A DNA stretch of 64,000 nt from Solimicrobium sp043758755 (GTDB taxonomy: Bacteria; Pseudomonadota; Gammaproteobacteria; Burkholderiales; Burkholderiaceae_D). Positions 33,602 to 42,728 of the stretch are shown one piece after another. The notes under the pieces are model-generated. The model had not been told where the DNA came from and made no database searches. It worked only from the letters and a program-made list of their open reading frames with translations. The DNA lies in assembly GCA_043758755.1 (NCBI GenBank), contig JAYVMW010000058.1:1-64000 (forward strand). Reading direction: 5' to 3'. The number at the start of each line of letters is the position of its first letter. Position 1 is the first letter of the stretch. Made by a program: the position numbers and the translations under genes.

Positions 33602-35602
33602 ATGCATTACTTTGTTACCGGCGCTACCGGATTCATCGGCAGGCGTCTGGTCAGGAAGTTACTCACGCACAGTGACAGTGTGGTTTATTTTCTGGTGCGC
33701 ACAGCCAGTCTGGGCAAGGTGCCGGAGCTGCAGGTGTACTGGGACGTTGCAAGCCAGCGCGCCATTCCGGTGTGCGGTGCTCTGGACCAGCCGCTGCTTG
33801 GTATCTCTGAGGCAGATCTGCAGCTTCTGACCGATAACGTCGATCATTTTTTTCATCTGGCTGCGATTTATGACCTGAATGTCGATGAGCAAAGTCAGAT
33901 CAGGGTCAACGTGGAGGGCACGCGTCACACGGTGGCCCTTGCCAACACGGTCCGGGCCAGACACTTCCATCATGTCAGTTCGATTGCCGCAGCCGGTCTG
34001 TACAAGGGCGTATTTCGGGAAGACATGTTTGAAGAGGCCGAACAGCTGCAGCATCCTTACTTTCTGACCAAGCACAACGGTGAAAAAATCGTGCGCCATG
34101 AAGCGGCGATTCCGTTTCGGATTTACCGGCCCGGCATGGTGGTGGGCGATTCGGTGACCGGTGTGGCCGATAAAATCGATGGTCCGTATTATTTTTTCAA
34201 ATTCATTCAGCGCCTGCGTCAGATTCTGCCGCAGTGGATGCCGATGCTGGGTCTGGAAGGCGGGCGCATCAATATTGTGCCGGTTGATTTCGTGGTCAAC
34301 GCCATGGATCACATTGCCCATCTCCCGGATCGTGACGGGCAATGTTTTCATTTGACCGATTCCAATCCGATGCGGGTTGGCGACGTGCTCAATACCTTTG
34401 CACGGGCCGCCCATGGCCCGAGCTTTACGGTGCGCGTGAATGCGGCACTGTTCAATTTTGTCCCCTCATATATCAAACAGGGCCTGCTGGCACTGACGCC
34501 GATCCGGAAAATCAGGAATGCCGTTCTGAGCGATCTGGGCATTCCGGAAACGATGCTGCAGTTTATTAATTATCCGACCCGGTTTGATAACCGCAACGCA
34601 CTTGACGCACTCCAGGGCAGCCAGATTGAGTGCCCGGAACTGGACCAGTATGCTGCCAACCTCTGGGATTACTGGGAACGCCATCTGGATCCGGCGCTGT
34701 TGATTGACCATAGCCTCAAGGGTCAGGTGGCCGGAAAAAATGTGTTGATTACCGGCGGTTCCTCGGGCATCGGGCTGGCGCTGGCGCACCGGCTGGCCGA
34801 AGCCGGGGCCCATACCATCATCTGCGCACGCGGCGCCGACAGGCTGGAAGCAGCCAGAAGTGAAATTGCCGCACGCGGCTTTGCCGTGACCACCTATCAG
34901 GTTGATCTGTCCGATCTGGCGCAGTGCCGGCAACTGGTCGCGACACTGCTGGCCAGGCACGGCAAAATCGATTTTCTGGTCAACAATGCCGGCCATTCGA
35001 TCCGGCGCAGCATTGAAGCCAGTTTCGAGCGCTTCCATGACTATGAGCGTCTGATGCAGCTGAACTACTTTGGCGCGCTGTGTCTGATCATGGGGCTACT
35101 GCCGGCCATGACACAACAGAAGTCCGGACAGATCATCAATATTTCCTCGATCGGGGTGCTGACCAATGCGCCGCGCTTTTCTGCCTATGTCGCCTCCAAG
35201 GCCGCGCTGGATGCCTGGACCCGTTGCGCAGCCTCTGAATTTTCTGATCTCGGCATCAAATTCACCACCATCAACATGCCGCTGGTGAAGACACCCATGA
35301 TTGCTCCGACCCGACTGTATGCCAACGTGCCGACCCTGAGCGCGCGGGAAGCAGCCGAACTGGTGGTAGAGGCCATCGTCTATAAACCGGTCTGCATTGC
35401 AACGCGTCTGGGCCGCACCGGGCAAGTCGTGCATGCGCTCATGCCGCGCATTGCCCAGATCATTATGAACACCAGTTTTCGCATGTTTCCGGATTCCGAT
35501 GTCGGGCATGGACAGCAAGGCGGTGCAGAATCTGCCAAGGACGTGAATATGAATGCTGATCAATATGCGATGCAGCAGATTCTGCGCGGTCTGCATTTTT
35601 AA
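33602..35602 (+). CDS. Two-domain fatty acyl-CoA reductase (alcohol-forming type)
   Basis: A 666-aa fusion of two Rossmann reductases. The N-terminal extended SDR (TGATGFIG at residues 7-14; YFLTKHN at its YxxxK site) reduces acyl-CoA in the related Marinobacter enzyme. The C-terminal classical SDR (TGGSSGIG near 386, VNNAGHS, SAYVASK) would take the aldehyde to alcohol. Segments such as HHVSSIAAAG, FREDMFEEAE and GVLTNAPRFSAY match, from memory, the ~660-aa bifunctional fatty acyl-CoA reductase of Marinobacter. Length and domain order agree. With the wax synthase 4 kb downstream it supplies the fatty alcohol for wax esters. Confidence 0.85.
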   Translation: MHYFVTGATGFIGRRLVRKLLTHSDSVVYFLVRTASLGKVPELQVYWDVASQRAIPVCGALDQPLLGISEADLQLLTDNVDHFFHLAAIYDLNVDEQSQIRVNVEGTRHTVALANTVRARHFHHVSSIAAAGLYKGVFREDMFEEAEQLQHPYFLTKHNGEKIVRHEAAIPFRIYRPGMVVGDSVTGVADKIDGPYYFFKFIQRLRQILPQWMPMLGLEGGRINIVPVDFVVNAMDHIAHLPDRDGQCFHLTDSNPMRVGDVLNTFARAAHGPSFTVRVNAALFNFVPSYIKQGLLALTPIRKIRNAVLSDLGIPETMLQFINYPTRFDNRNALDALQGSQIECPELDQYAANLWDYWERHLDPALLIDHSLKGQVAGKNVLITGGSSGIGLALAHRLAEAGAHTIICARGADRLEAARSEIAARGFAVTTYQVDLSDLAQCRQLVATLLARHGKIDFLVNNAGHSIRRSIEASFERFHDYERLMQLNYFGALCLIMGLLPAMTQQKSGQIINISSIGVLTNAPRFSAYVASKAALDAWTRCAASEFSDLGIKFTTINMPLVKTPMIAPTRLYANVPTLSAREAAELVVEAIVYKPVCIATRLGRTGQVVHALMPRIAQIIMNTSFRMFPDSDVGHGQQGGAESAKDVNMNADQYAMQQILRGLHF

Positions 35603-35707
35603 TGCGTGACTCTGACAGGCGTTATTCGGGGGTAACCTTTGACGGATATCAATACCGTGCCGTAATGTCTATTTACACTCAAGTTGTCGACTAACCATGT
35701 TGAGAAA

Positions 35708-37408
35708 ATGATGGAAAAGGTCTGGCTTCAAAGTTATCCTCCCGGCGTTGCTGCCGAAGTTGATGTGCACCAGTTCAGCTCACTGAAACACATGCTGGAG
35801 TGGGCCAGTGAACGTTTTTCCGACGCTGCGGCGTTCAGCAATCAGTCTTCCGTTATCACCTATAAAGATCTGGACGCATTGTCGGCAACGTTTGCGGCCT
35901 ATCTGCAAAATGTGCTCGGCCTGAACAAGGGCGACCGGGTTGCGATCATGATGCCCAATCTGCTGCAATATCCGGTGGTGCTGTTTGGTATCCTGCGTGC
36001 CGGTTGTACCGTGGTCAACGTCAACCCGTTGCTGACCGCCCGGGAGTTGCATCACCAGCTCATTGACTCCAGCCCAATGAGCATCGTGATTCTTGAGAAC
36101 TTTGCCCATACACTGGAACTGGCCATAACCGGAACCACCCTGCAGAGCGTCATCGTCAGCCGGGTAGGCGATCTGTTTCATTTCCCGAAAGCCCAGCTGG
36201 TCAATTTTATTGTCGAGCATGTCAAAAAAATTGTGCCGCAATGGCATATCAGCAATGCGGTTGAACTGAGCGAGGTATTCAGGGCCGGTACCGGGCTGGT
36301 CGTGAATGATGTCACGCTGCACTGGAATGACGTGGCCTTTCTGCAATACACCGGCGGAACCACGGGTGTGCCCAAGGCTGCCATTTTGACTCACGGTAAT
36401 ATCGTGGCGAATCTGGTGCAGGTCAGAAACTGGGTGCAACCGCGTCTGAATGAATGTGAAGAAATCGCGGTGATTCCATTGCCGATGTACCACATTTTTT
36501 CGCTGACAGCGGTTCTGATGTTTTTCATGCTGGGCGCCAAAAGCATACTGATCACCAATCCGCGTGATATTGCCGGCATGATCAAAGAAATCAGGCACAG
36601 CAAATTCAGCGCCATCATCGGTGTCAATACGCTGTTTAACGCGATGGTCAGTGCGCCGCAGGTCAAAGAGATCGACACCAGTCGCGTCAAGGTGGCGATT
36701 GCCGGTGGCATGGCTGTGCAAGCCGTTATTGCCAAACGATGGCATGAAGTGTTTGGCATACCGTTGATTGAGGGTTACGGACTGACTGAAACTTCGCCGA
36801 TCGTGTGTGCCAACCGGCTCGACATTGCCGAATTTACCGGCACCATCGGGCTGCCGTTACCATCGACCGAGGTATCGATACGGGATCCGGGCGGACTGGA
36901 ATTGCCGCTCGGCGAACAGGGTGAAATCTGTGTGCGCGGACCGCAGGTGATGCAGGGGTACTGGCACAATCCGCAAGAAACCGTCAACGTTATGTTGGAA
37001 GATGGCTGGTTGCGCACCGGCGATATTGGTGTGATGGATCAGCAGGGTTATATCAAACTGGTTGATCGCAAAAAGGACATGATCGTGGTTTCGGGTTTCA
37101 AAGTGTTTCCAAATGAGGTGGAGCAGGTAGTGATGATGATCGAAGGCGTGGTGGAAGTTGCGGCAATTCCTGCTGCCGATGAACGCTCCGGTCATGTGGT
37201 GCGGGTGGTGGTGGTGACGAATGATCCGCTTGTTACCGATACCCTGATTATTGAACATTGCCGCAGGAATCTTACCGGTTACAAAGTGCCCAAGTCAGTA
37301 CTGCTGCGCGAAGAGCCATTGCCCAAATCGCCGATTGGCAAAGTGTTGCGCCGCATTGTTTCCGAACAGGTGAATGCAAAGTCGGATCAGGCTTCAATAA
37401 TTGGCTAG
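35708..37408 (+). CDS. Long-chain fatty-acid-CoA ligase (FadD-like)
   Basis: A protein of about 566 aa of the ANL superfamily: AMP-binding motif YTGGTTGVPKAA (about 216-227), GYGLTETSP (near 358), the hinge RTGDIGVMDQQGYIKLVDRKKDMI and catalytic lysine in PKSPIGKVLRR near the end. It activates free fatty acids to acyl-CoA, the substrate of both the neighbouring reductase and the wax synthase. The frame is open from a TTG at 35684. The ATG at 35708 gives the usual FadD length. Confidence 0.92.
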   Translation: MMEKVWLQSYPPGVAAEVDVHQFSSLKHMLEWASERFSDAAAFSNQSSVITYKDLDALSATFAAYLQNVLGLNKGDRVAIMMPNLLQYPVVLFGILRAGCTVVNVNPLLTARELHHQLIDSSPMSIVILENFAHTLELAITGTTLQSVIVSRVGDLFHFPKAQLVNFIVEHVKKIVPQWHISNAVELSEVFRAGTGLVVNDVTLHWNDVAFLQYTGGTTGVPKAAILTHGNIVANLVQVRNWVQPRLNECEEIAVIPLPMYHIFSLTAVLMFFMLGAKSILITNPRDIAGMIKEIRHSKFSAIIGVNTLFNAMVSAPQVKEIDTSRVKVAIAGGMAVQAVIAKRWHEVFGIPLIEGYGLTETSPIVCANRLDIAEFTGTIGLPLPSTEVSIRDPGGLELPLGEQGEICVRGPQVMQGYWHNPQETVNVMLEDGWLRTGDIGVMDQQGYIKLVDRKKDMIVVSGFKVFPNEVEQVVMMIEGVVEVAAIPAADERSGHVVRVVVVTNDPLVTDTLIIEHCRRNLTGYKVPKSVLLREEPLPKSPIGKVLRRIVSEQVNAKSDQASIIG

Positions 37409-37478
37409 CTGGTTTCGGATGCAGCTTTTTTAACTACCGGTTTTACGTAAACGAGTTGAATTTTAAAGGGAGAATATG

Positions 37479-38015
37479 ATGAGCAAAAAGTTAAGCGCAT
37501 TGACTAACGGTGAAGATCAAAACTTACCCGAAGCAATCAGGGCGTCCGCGCAACAAATCTGGCAGGCCGGTCTGGGTGCCTTCTCAGTAGCAGAACAGGA
37601 AGGTGGAAAATTGTTTGCCAAACTGGTCAAGGACGGTATGGATATTGAAAAACGTACCCGCCACCTGACTGGTATCAAGTTGCATGACGTCAGCGAGTCC
37701 ATGTCCAAAATGGCCAGCAGCGTGAATAAGCAAACCAGCGGTTCCTGGGAAAAAATTGAAAAAGTGTTCGAAGACCGGGTTGCCAAAACCCTGACCCAGC
37801 TTGGTGTTCCAACCAGCCGCGATCTGCATGCGCTCACACGCAAGGTTGACGAACTGTCCGCCCATGTGGCGCAATTGGTAGAGCCGGCCGCGCCGCGCCG
37901 TGCGGTTAAAAAAGTCGTTGCCGCCAAGCCTGCAGCCAAGATAGCGGCCAAGCTGGCTGCCAAACCGGCGGCCAGAAAGCCGGCTGGCAAAGCAGCGCCA
38001 TCCAGACGGGCCTGA
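37479..38015 (+). CDS. PhaF/PhaI-type granule-associated phasin with basic Ala/Lys/Pro tail
   Basis: A protein of about 178 aa. Residues 1-115 form an amphipathic phasin helix bundle (RASAQQIWQAGLGAFSVAEQEGGKLFAKLV is the signature). The last ~50 residues are a histone-H1-like basic tail of AAKPAAK-type repeats. Phasins coat polyhydroxyalkanoate granules, and the basic tail in PhaF binds DNA and helps segregate granules. Here it follows the acyl-CoA synthetase, so it may coat wax or triacylglycerol droplets as well (inference). GGGAG lies 6 nt before the ATG at 37479. Confidence 0.9.
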   Translation: MSKKLSALTNGEDQNLPEAIRASAQQIWQAGLGAFSVAEQEGGKLFAKLVKDGMDIEKRTRHLTGIKLHDVSESMSKMASSVNKQTSGSWEKIEKVFEDRVAKTLTQLGVPTSRDLHALTRKVDELSAHVAQLVEPAAPRRAVKKVVAAKPAAKIAAKLAAKPAARKPAGKAAPSRRA

Positions 38016-38056
38016 TACGCGCTGACTGAACAGATTGGACGATTAAGACCCTTCAC

Positions 38057-38749
38057 ATGGACAAAGAGACCATAGTCGCCAATCTGCGCCGCGATTTGCG
38101 TGACGTCATTGAAATGCGCAACCAGGTTATGCATTCTCCACTGGTCGCAGCACGCTTCGAATTGCGAAAATTTCAGTCGGCCCGGCTGGCCGCCTCACAT
38201 GCCGATTTACTGGCACAGCAGGAGACTGCTGCGGCTGCCCGGTTTTTTCTGGACGACCTGTATGGTGTCAACGAATTCACTAAACGTGACGCTGATCTGG
38301 AACGCGTGGTTCCCATGATGGAGCGACTGTTGCCGGTCGTGGCACTGCAATATATCGGCGAAGCCATTGAGCTGGACTGTCAGTCTGAAGCCTTCGATTG
38401 TGCCATGGCCGAACTGCTTGGCGAACGCTTCGGTCCGGAGGATTACAGCAAGGCTTACCGCAAGGTCAAAACCCGCGCCGAACGCGAAGCACAGATCGGC
38501 CATATTGAGTCGGTGGGGCGCTCGCTGTGTGAACTGGTGCATATGCCCCTGATGGCGGCATCCATGAAAGCGATGGCCATTCCCGCCAAACTTGCGCGCC
38601 TGTCGGAGCTGCACCATTTTCTGGAAACCGGCTTTACCGCATTCCGGCAGATGAAAAAGCCGGAAGAATTCGTGAAGACTGTTGTGCAGCGTGAAAGGAC
38701 CATACTCGATAATCTGTATGCCGGAAAGCCGCAGCCGTTCATTTACTGA
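38057..38749 (+). CDS. Conserved protein of unknown function with FFLDDLYG motif
   Basis: A 230-aa soluble, mainly helical protein with the striking stretch FFLDDLYGVNEFTKRDADLER (residues about 66-86). I have seen this in a widespread but uncharacterised proteobacterial family, but cannot assign a function. There is no signal peptide and no cofactor motif. It lies between the phasin and the wax synthase on the same strand, 41 bp after the phasin, so it may belong to the lipid-granule unit. Confidence 0.7.
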   Translation: MDKETIVANLRRDLRDVIEMRNQVMHSPLVAARFELRKFQSARLAASHADLLAQQETAAAARFFLDDLYGVNEFTKRDADLERVVPMMERLLPVVALQYIGEAIELDCQSEAFDCAMAELLGERFGPEDYSKAYRKVKTRAEREAQIGHIESVGRSLCELVHMPLMAASMKAMAIPAKLARLSELHHFLETGFTAFRQMKKPEEFVKTVVQRERTILDNLYAGKPQPFIY

Positions 38750-38780
38750 CTTCTGGGACTGTAGTGTTCCGTCTCGGCGT

Positions 38781-38814
38781 CCCCATCTAGGCGACCCCAT
38801 CTAGGCGACCCCAT
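38781..38814. repeat. 14-bp tandem repeat (2.4 copies)
   Basis: CCCCATCTAGGCGA occurs at 38781-38794 and 38795-38808 and begins again (CCCCAT) at 38809-38814. It includes CTAG, which is rare in proteobacterial DNA. The function is unknown; it could simply be slippage. Confidence 0.7.
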
Positions 38815-38839
38815 CATTTCGCGGGTTTTGGAGGCCGTA

Positions 38840-38860
38840 GGGTGCAATGTTATTGCACCC
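38840..38860. terminator. Bidirectional hairpin between convergent genes
   Basis: GGGTGCAAT (38840-38848) pairs with ATTGCACCC (38852-38860) across a 3-nt loop. It overlaps the stop codon of the leftward TPR-like gene and follows the rightward FFLDDLYG gene. There is no T run. Confidence 0.45.
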
Positions 38861-39632
38861 TGCAATCCAGCTCATCCAGCGCCAGTTGCACATCCATGCG
38901 TTCCGTCGCATCTTTCGGAACACAGGCCGCAGCCTCCTTGTACAGCGCCAGCGCTTCCTTCATTTTTGCGCGGCCGTTCAGCATCACCAGCCCGTTGCCA
39001 TATTCAATCCGTGCAATCGCCGATTCCGGATTCAGGGCCAGTGCCTGGCGAAAATTGGCAAGACTGTCTTTTTCTTTTGCATCATAAGTCAGTCCGGCGA
39101 TCAGCCCACCAACCTTGTCGATGATTTCGGCACTGTACAGACCCATGGCGATGTGCGCATCAGCATGTTTCGGTTCCAGTTTGAGGGTCACGTCCAGACA
39201 GTGTTTGACTTTGCCGGCCACTCCCTGCGCCAGCGCCTTGACGATGGAAATTTCCTGTGAATAGCGGCCCAGCGCATAGGCCTGCCAATAATAGCCCGCC
39301 GCATTCTTGGGTTGCTTTTGCTGTTGTTCAAGGCAGCGTTCAGAGACGGCTTCGTAGAATTCGATTTTTTTCGCCTGGGCGGTTTCCAGATAATTGGCAT
39401 AGATGCAGCACGCCTTGTTCGCTACCGTGTAGCCGTCCAGTCCGGCTTTCTTGCCGAGTTTGCAGGCCTGCTCGAATTCACCGCCATGAAATGCAATCCA
39501 GGCTTCAACGATGTGTTCATCATCGGGAAATTTTTCCGCATCGCCGATATGCAGTCGATGCCAGCTTTTCTTCAGACTTGCCGGTGTGTATTTAAATGCC
39601 GGGTCAGGGTACGGGAATTTTTTCCAGGCCAT
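38850..39632 (-). CDS. TPR-like helical repeat protein of unknown role
   Basis: A protein of about 260 aa starting MAWKKFPYPD behind GGAGG with 5-nt spacing. It has several TPR-like helix pairs (AWIAFHGGEFEQACKLGKKAG; AHIAMGLYSAEIIDKVGG; SLANFRQALALNPESAIARIEYGNGLVML). There is no signal peptide, so it is probably cytoplasmic. It interrupts the strand order of the lipid cluster and may be an independent insertion. Its function is not inferable. Confidence 0.72.
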   Translation of the reverse strand: MAWKKFPYPDPAFKYTPASLKKSWHRLHIGDAEKFPDDEHIVEAWIAFHGGEFEQACKLGKKAGLDGYTVANKACCIYANYLETAQAKKIEFYEAVSERCLEQQQKQPKNAAGYYWQAYALGRYSQEISIVKALAQGVAGKVKHCLDVTLKLEPKHADAHIAMGLYSAEIIDKVGGLIAGLTYDAKEKDSLANFRQALALNPESAIARIEYGNGLVMLNGRAKMKEALALYKEAAACVPKDATERMDVQLALDELDCRVQ

Positions 39633-39838
39633 TTCAACCTCCAATAAAATGATCACCAAAGCAGATTACCGCCTTCAGTACCTGCTGCGTTCGGCCTATC
39701 TGAGCGGGATTTGATTTAGGCTAAAAGTCCGCTCATATTTTGTTGAAAAGCGCGGCAGGCAATCGTACTCTTTGAGCATTCTCTGGCGCGTTGAAGCAAA
39801 AATCCGACCACTGAAAATGACTGAACTGGGAACCGGAT

Positions 39839-41236
39839 ATGTCCGAACGATTATCCACCGTTGATACGGCCTGGCTGCGCATGGACCGACCAACCAATCT
39901 GATGATGATCTGTGGCGTCATGATGCTGGACGGTCAGCCCGATCTGCGGCATCTGCGCAGCGTGATTGAAAACCGCTTGCTGTGTTTTCACCGTTTCCGC
40001 CAGCGTGTGGTTGATCATGGCTTTGCCGCGTACTGGGTCAACGACGCGCATTTCGAACTGGACTGGCATGTCAGGCGAATTGCCTTGCCGGGCAAAGGGG
40101 GACACGACGAACTCGAACAGGTGGTGGGCGACTTGATCAGCACACCGCTCGACCCCAGCAAGCCCATGTGGCAATTTCATCTGATTGAACACAGCGATGG
40201 CAACAGCGCTTTGCTGCTGCGCATTCACCACTGTTACGGCGACGGTTTTGCGCTCATGCATGTGGTGAACTCGATGACCGATCTGGAGCCGAACCCGCCA
40301 GTGATTCATTCCGAGGATCTGAATCCGGTCAGTACACCGCGCACCACCTGGGAACGGGTACTCGGCCCGGTTACCGAAGCGGTGGTGGACGTCAGCCGGT
40401 TGACCGGCAAACTGGTCGGACTGGAAATCGATCTGATGACCAAGCCGCTGCTTGCCATGGATATGACAAAAACCGGCATCGGGCTGGCTACCGAGTCGGC
40501 TTATATCGCCAACATGAAACCGGACTCGGTAACGGGTCTCAAGGGCGAACTGGGCATCATGAAGCGGGTGGCCTGGACCCACGCGATTTCCCTGTTTGAA
40601 GTCAAGGCGGTCGCTGATGCGCTGTCCTGTTCGATCAATGACGTGCTGCTGGCCTGTGTCAGCGGTGCGCTGCGCGAGTATCTGATCGGACAGGGCGATA
40701 CCGTCGATGAGATTGGTATCCGTGCCATGGTGCCGGTCAATATGCGACCGGCCGGTCCGATCCGGGAACTGGGCAATCACTTCGGGCTGGTGTTTCTGGA
40801 TCTGCCGGTCGATTTTGCCGATCCGATCGAACGCCTGTTTGAAGTCAGAAAACGCATGACCCATCTGAAAAATTCACAGCAACCGACGGTGGCACTGGGT
40901 ATATTGGCCGCCATGGGTATTGTGCCGGAGCTGCTGCGCGAACGGATACTGGAAACACTGGCAGCCAATGCCAGCACGGTCATGACCAACGTGCCGGGTT
41001 CCCCGGACTACCGCTACCTGGCCGGGCATCGCATCAACGGGCAGATCTTCTGGGTTCCGCAATCGGGCGGTATCGGCATCGGTGTGAGCATACTGAGTTA
41101 TGCCGGCAAGATTAACTTTGGCGTCGTGTCTGACATCAAACGGGTCCGTGATCCGAATGCCGTGGTTGATTTGTTCAATGCTCAATTTGAAATTTTGCTG
41201 GATCTGGCGATGCTGCAATTTTGCGCGCGGGCCTGA
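39839..41236 (+). CDS. Wax ester synthase / diacylglycerol acyltransferase (WS/DGAT)
   Basis: A 465-aa member of the bacterial WS/DGAT family, which esterifies acyl-CoA with long-chain alcohols or diacylglycerol. The catalytic HHxxxDG motif is present as HHCYGDG (about residues 131-137). The family N terminus (STVDTAWLRMDRPTNLMMI) and the later NDVLLACVSGALR and GNHFGLVFLDLPV blocks are also present. GGGA lies 8 nt before the ATG. With the reductase and ligase upstream it completes a route from fatty acid to wax ester. Confidence 0.93.
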   Translation: MSERLSTVDTAWLRMDRPTNLMMICGVMMLDGQPDLRHLRSVIENRLLCFHRFRQRVVDHGFAAYWVNDAHFELDWHVRRIALPGKGGHDELEQVVGDLISTPLDPSKPMWQFHLIEHSDGNSALLLRIHHCYGDGFALMHVVNSMTDLEPNPPVIHSEDLNPVSTPRTTWERVLGPVTEAVVDVSRLTGKLVGLEIDLMTKPLLAMDMTKTGIGLATESAYIANMKPDSVTGLKGELGIMKRVAWTHAISLFEVKAVADALSCSINDVLLACVSGALREYLIGQGDTVDEIGIRAMVPVNMRPAGPIRELGNHFGLVFLDLPVDFADPIERLFEVRKRMTHLKNSQQPTVALGILAAMGIVPELLRERILETLAANASTVMTNVPGSPDYRYLAGHRINGQIFWVPQSGGIGIGVSILSYAGKINFGVVSDIKRVRDPNAVVDLFNAQFEILLDLAMLQFCARA

Positions 41237-41274
41237 TCTGTTTGTCATCAACGTCTTATCAATGGAGAATAAAA

Positions 41275-41805
41275 ATGAAACAATCCTTACATACTCTGGC
41301 CCTCACAGCGGCAGCATCGCTTCTGGCAGTGGCCTGTTCAACTACACCCAAAGTTGAAGCACCTGCTCCGGCACCTGCACCTGCTCCTGCCCCGGCACCA
41401 GTGGTTCAGACCGCTCCCGCTCCTGCACCCGCTGCCGCACTGGATCCGCTGGATGATCCGAAAAGTTTGCTGGCCAAACGCAGCATCTATTTTGATTTCG
41501 ACCAATATATTATCAAACCGGAATTCGATGCCCTGATTATTGCGCATGCCAATTATCTGGCAACGCATACAGCACGCCTGATTGTTATTCAGGGTAATGC
41601 GGATGAACGAGGCGGGCGCGAATATAATCTGGCGTTAGGTCAGAAACGTGCTGAAGCAGCACGCAAGGCATTGGCGGCCTCCGGTGTGCCGGATGCACGC
41701 ATGGAAGCGGTGTCGTTCGGTAAAGAAAAGCCGAAAGCCGAAGGGCATGATGAAGCGGCCTGGGCGGAAAATCGCCGCGACGATATCGTTTATTCCGGCC
41801 GGTAA
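41275..41805 (+). CDS. OmpA-family peptidoglycan-associated lipoprotein (Pal-like)
   Basis: A 176-aa lipoprotein with lipobox LAVAC (Cys about residue 20), an (AP)n-rich flexible linker and a C-terminal OmpA/Pal domain (SIYFDFDQYIIKPEFDALI; VIQGNADERGGREYNLALGQKRAEAARKAL) that binds peptidoglycan. The start at 41275 follows GGAG by 7 nt. It stands alone 38 bp after the wax synthase, without tol genes, so it is probably an extra Pal paralogue rather than the Tol-Pal member. Confidence 0.9.
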   Translation: MKQSLHTLALTAAASLLAVACSTTPKVEAPAPAPAPAPAPAPVVQTAPAPAPAAALDPLDDPKSLLAKRSIYFDFDQYIIKPEFDALIIAHANYLATHTARLIVIQGNADERGGREYNLALGQKRAEAARKALAASGVPDARMEAVSFGKEKPKAEGHDEAAWAENRRDDIVYSGR

Positions 41806-41846
41806 TCTGATGCGGCAGGTTGCCGTGCCAATTTGAATGTCGCAAT

Positions 41847-42125
41847 GATGAAGGGCTGGATCATGTGGGCGATGGGCGTCACTTTCAAGACACTGTGCCT
41901 GTGGATCCTGCTCTGGGTATGGGCAGTCTGGTGCGGAACTCCAGGTTCGAGTCACATCTGCGCTAATTGCATGACGGCGGCTTTACGGTCATTTCGCTGC
42001 AACAATGTCTGGACTATCTGGCGGGCAGGTCTGATCATCTCCCGATCAGACCCATCGTGATAACGGTCGACGACGGACACAATTCGGTTTATGAATATAT
42101 GCGGCCAATAGTTGAACGCACCTGA
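41847..42125 (+). pseudogene. Decayed polysaccharide deacetylase (NodB-domain) fragment
   Basis: One frame reads VPVDPALGMGSLVRNSRFESHLR, then an in-frame TAA, then LHDGGFTVISLQQCLDYL and PIVITVDDGHNSVYEYMRPIVE before a stop. The RFESHLR-x-LHDGGFTVIS and TxDDG elements are those of the NodB deacetylase N terminus. The frame lacks a start, contains a stop and ends before the catalytic histidine motif. A second open stretch in another frame follows (42134-42253, ending QWLPDTEQFKSMREKYLIY) and may be the tail of another lost gene. The stretch 41806-42279 therefore holds only remnants. Confidence 0.65.
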
Positions 42126-42279
42126 ACTTGGCATTGAACTGCTCAGTGCTGGATGCACTTCAGAGGCACGTTGCTCCGGAAATCATTGCAGCGCAGTGGT
42201 TGCCTGACACCGAACAGTTCAAGTCGATGCGGGAGAAATATTTGATTTACTGACTGTCACTTTCAGGCTCGCCAAAAAA

Positions 42280-42594
42280 CTATATCCGGGTAATCTGGCC
42301 CAGTTCTGCAGCAAATTCCGACACAATCTCGCGTACCTCGACTGTATAGGCCAGAAACTGACTGAACCTTTCCTGCATGAGTGTATGCTCAACAGAAAAT
42401 AGTTCCTGAGGCGATTTAAGTTCCAGCAATTCTCTGACTGAGTGCGAAATATCATCCAGTGACCGTTTGACTGTCTCCAGATTCAATTCAGCCAATTTTG
42501 TTGAACTTCCCAGCGCCATGATTACAAACGCGTTCCATCGCTCCTGTTGCTCCTGAAAGGCGTACGCCATTTTGTTCTGTGTGGATTCTGACAT
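42280..42594 (-). CDS. Small phasin-family protein
   Basis: A 104-aa protein with the Phasin_2-like helical pattern: WNAFVIMALGSSTKLAELNLETVKRSLDDISHSVRELLELKSPQELFSVEHTLMQERFSQFLAYTVEVREI is one long amphipathic stretch with the SPQE turn typical of PhaP. The start at 42594 has GGAG 6 nt upstream, and the in-frame ATG at 42606 is less likely. It is a second granule-coat candidate about 4 kb from the PhaF-type gene. Confidence 0.8.
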   Translation of the reverse strand: MSESTQNKMAYAFQEQQERWNAFVIMALGSSTKLAELNLETVKRSLDDISHSVRELLELKSPQELFSVEHTLMQERFSQFLAYTVEVREIVSEFAAELGQITRI

Positions 42595-42728
42595 TATTTT
42601 CTCCATAATGTAATTTCAGCATGGCAGGTAATGCCATTCATTAATAATTCGGGTACCGCAAACCAATGACGGTGGGAATGATTTCACCTCTTTATTAAAA
42701 ATTTCGCCACTTGACTGTTCCTGCCATG

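Noticed and set aside
38781..38814. Tandem 14-bp units as a CRISPR or mobile-element end
   Set aside because: Only 2.4 directly adjacent copies without spacers, no flanking transposase, and no target duplication.
41833..42060. 75-codon rightward frame after the Pal-like gene
   Set aside because: It is an off-frame reading of the deacetylase remnant, which shows recognisable NodB motifs in a different frame.
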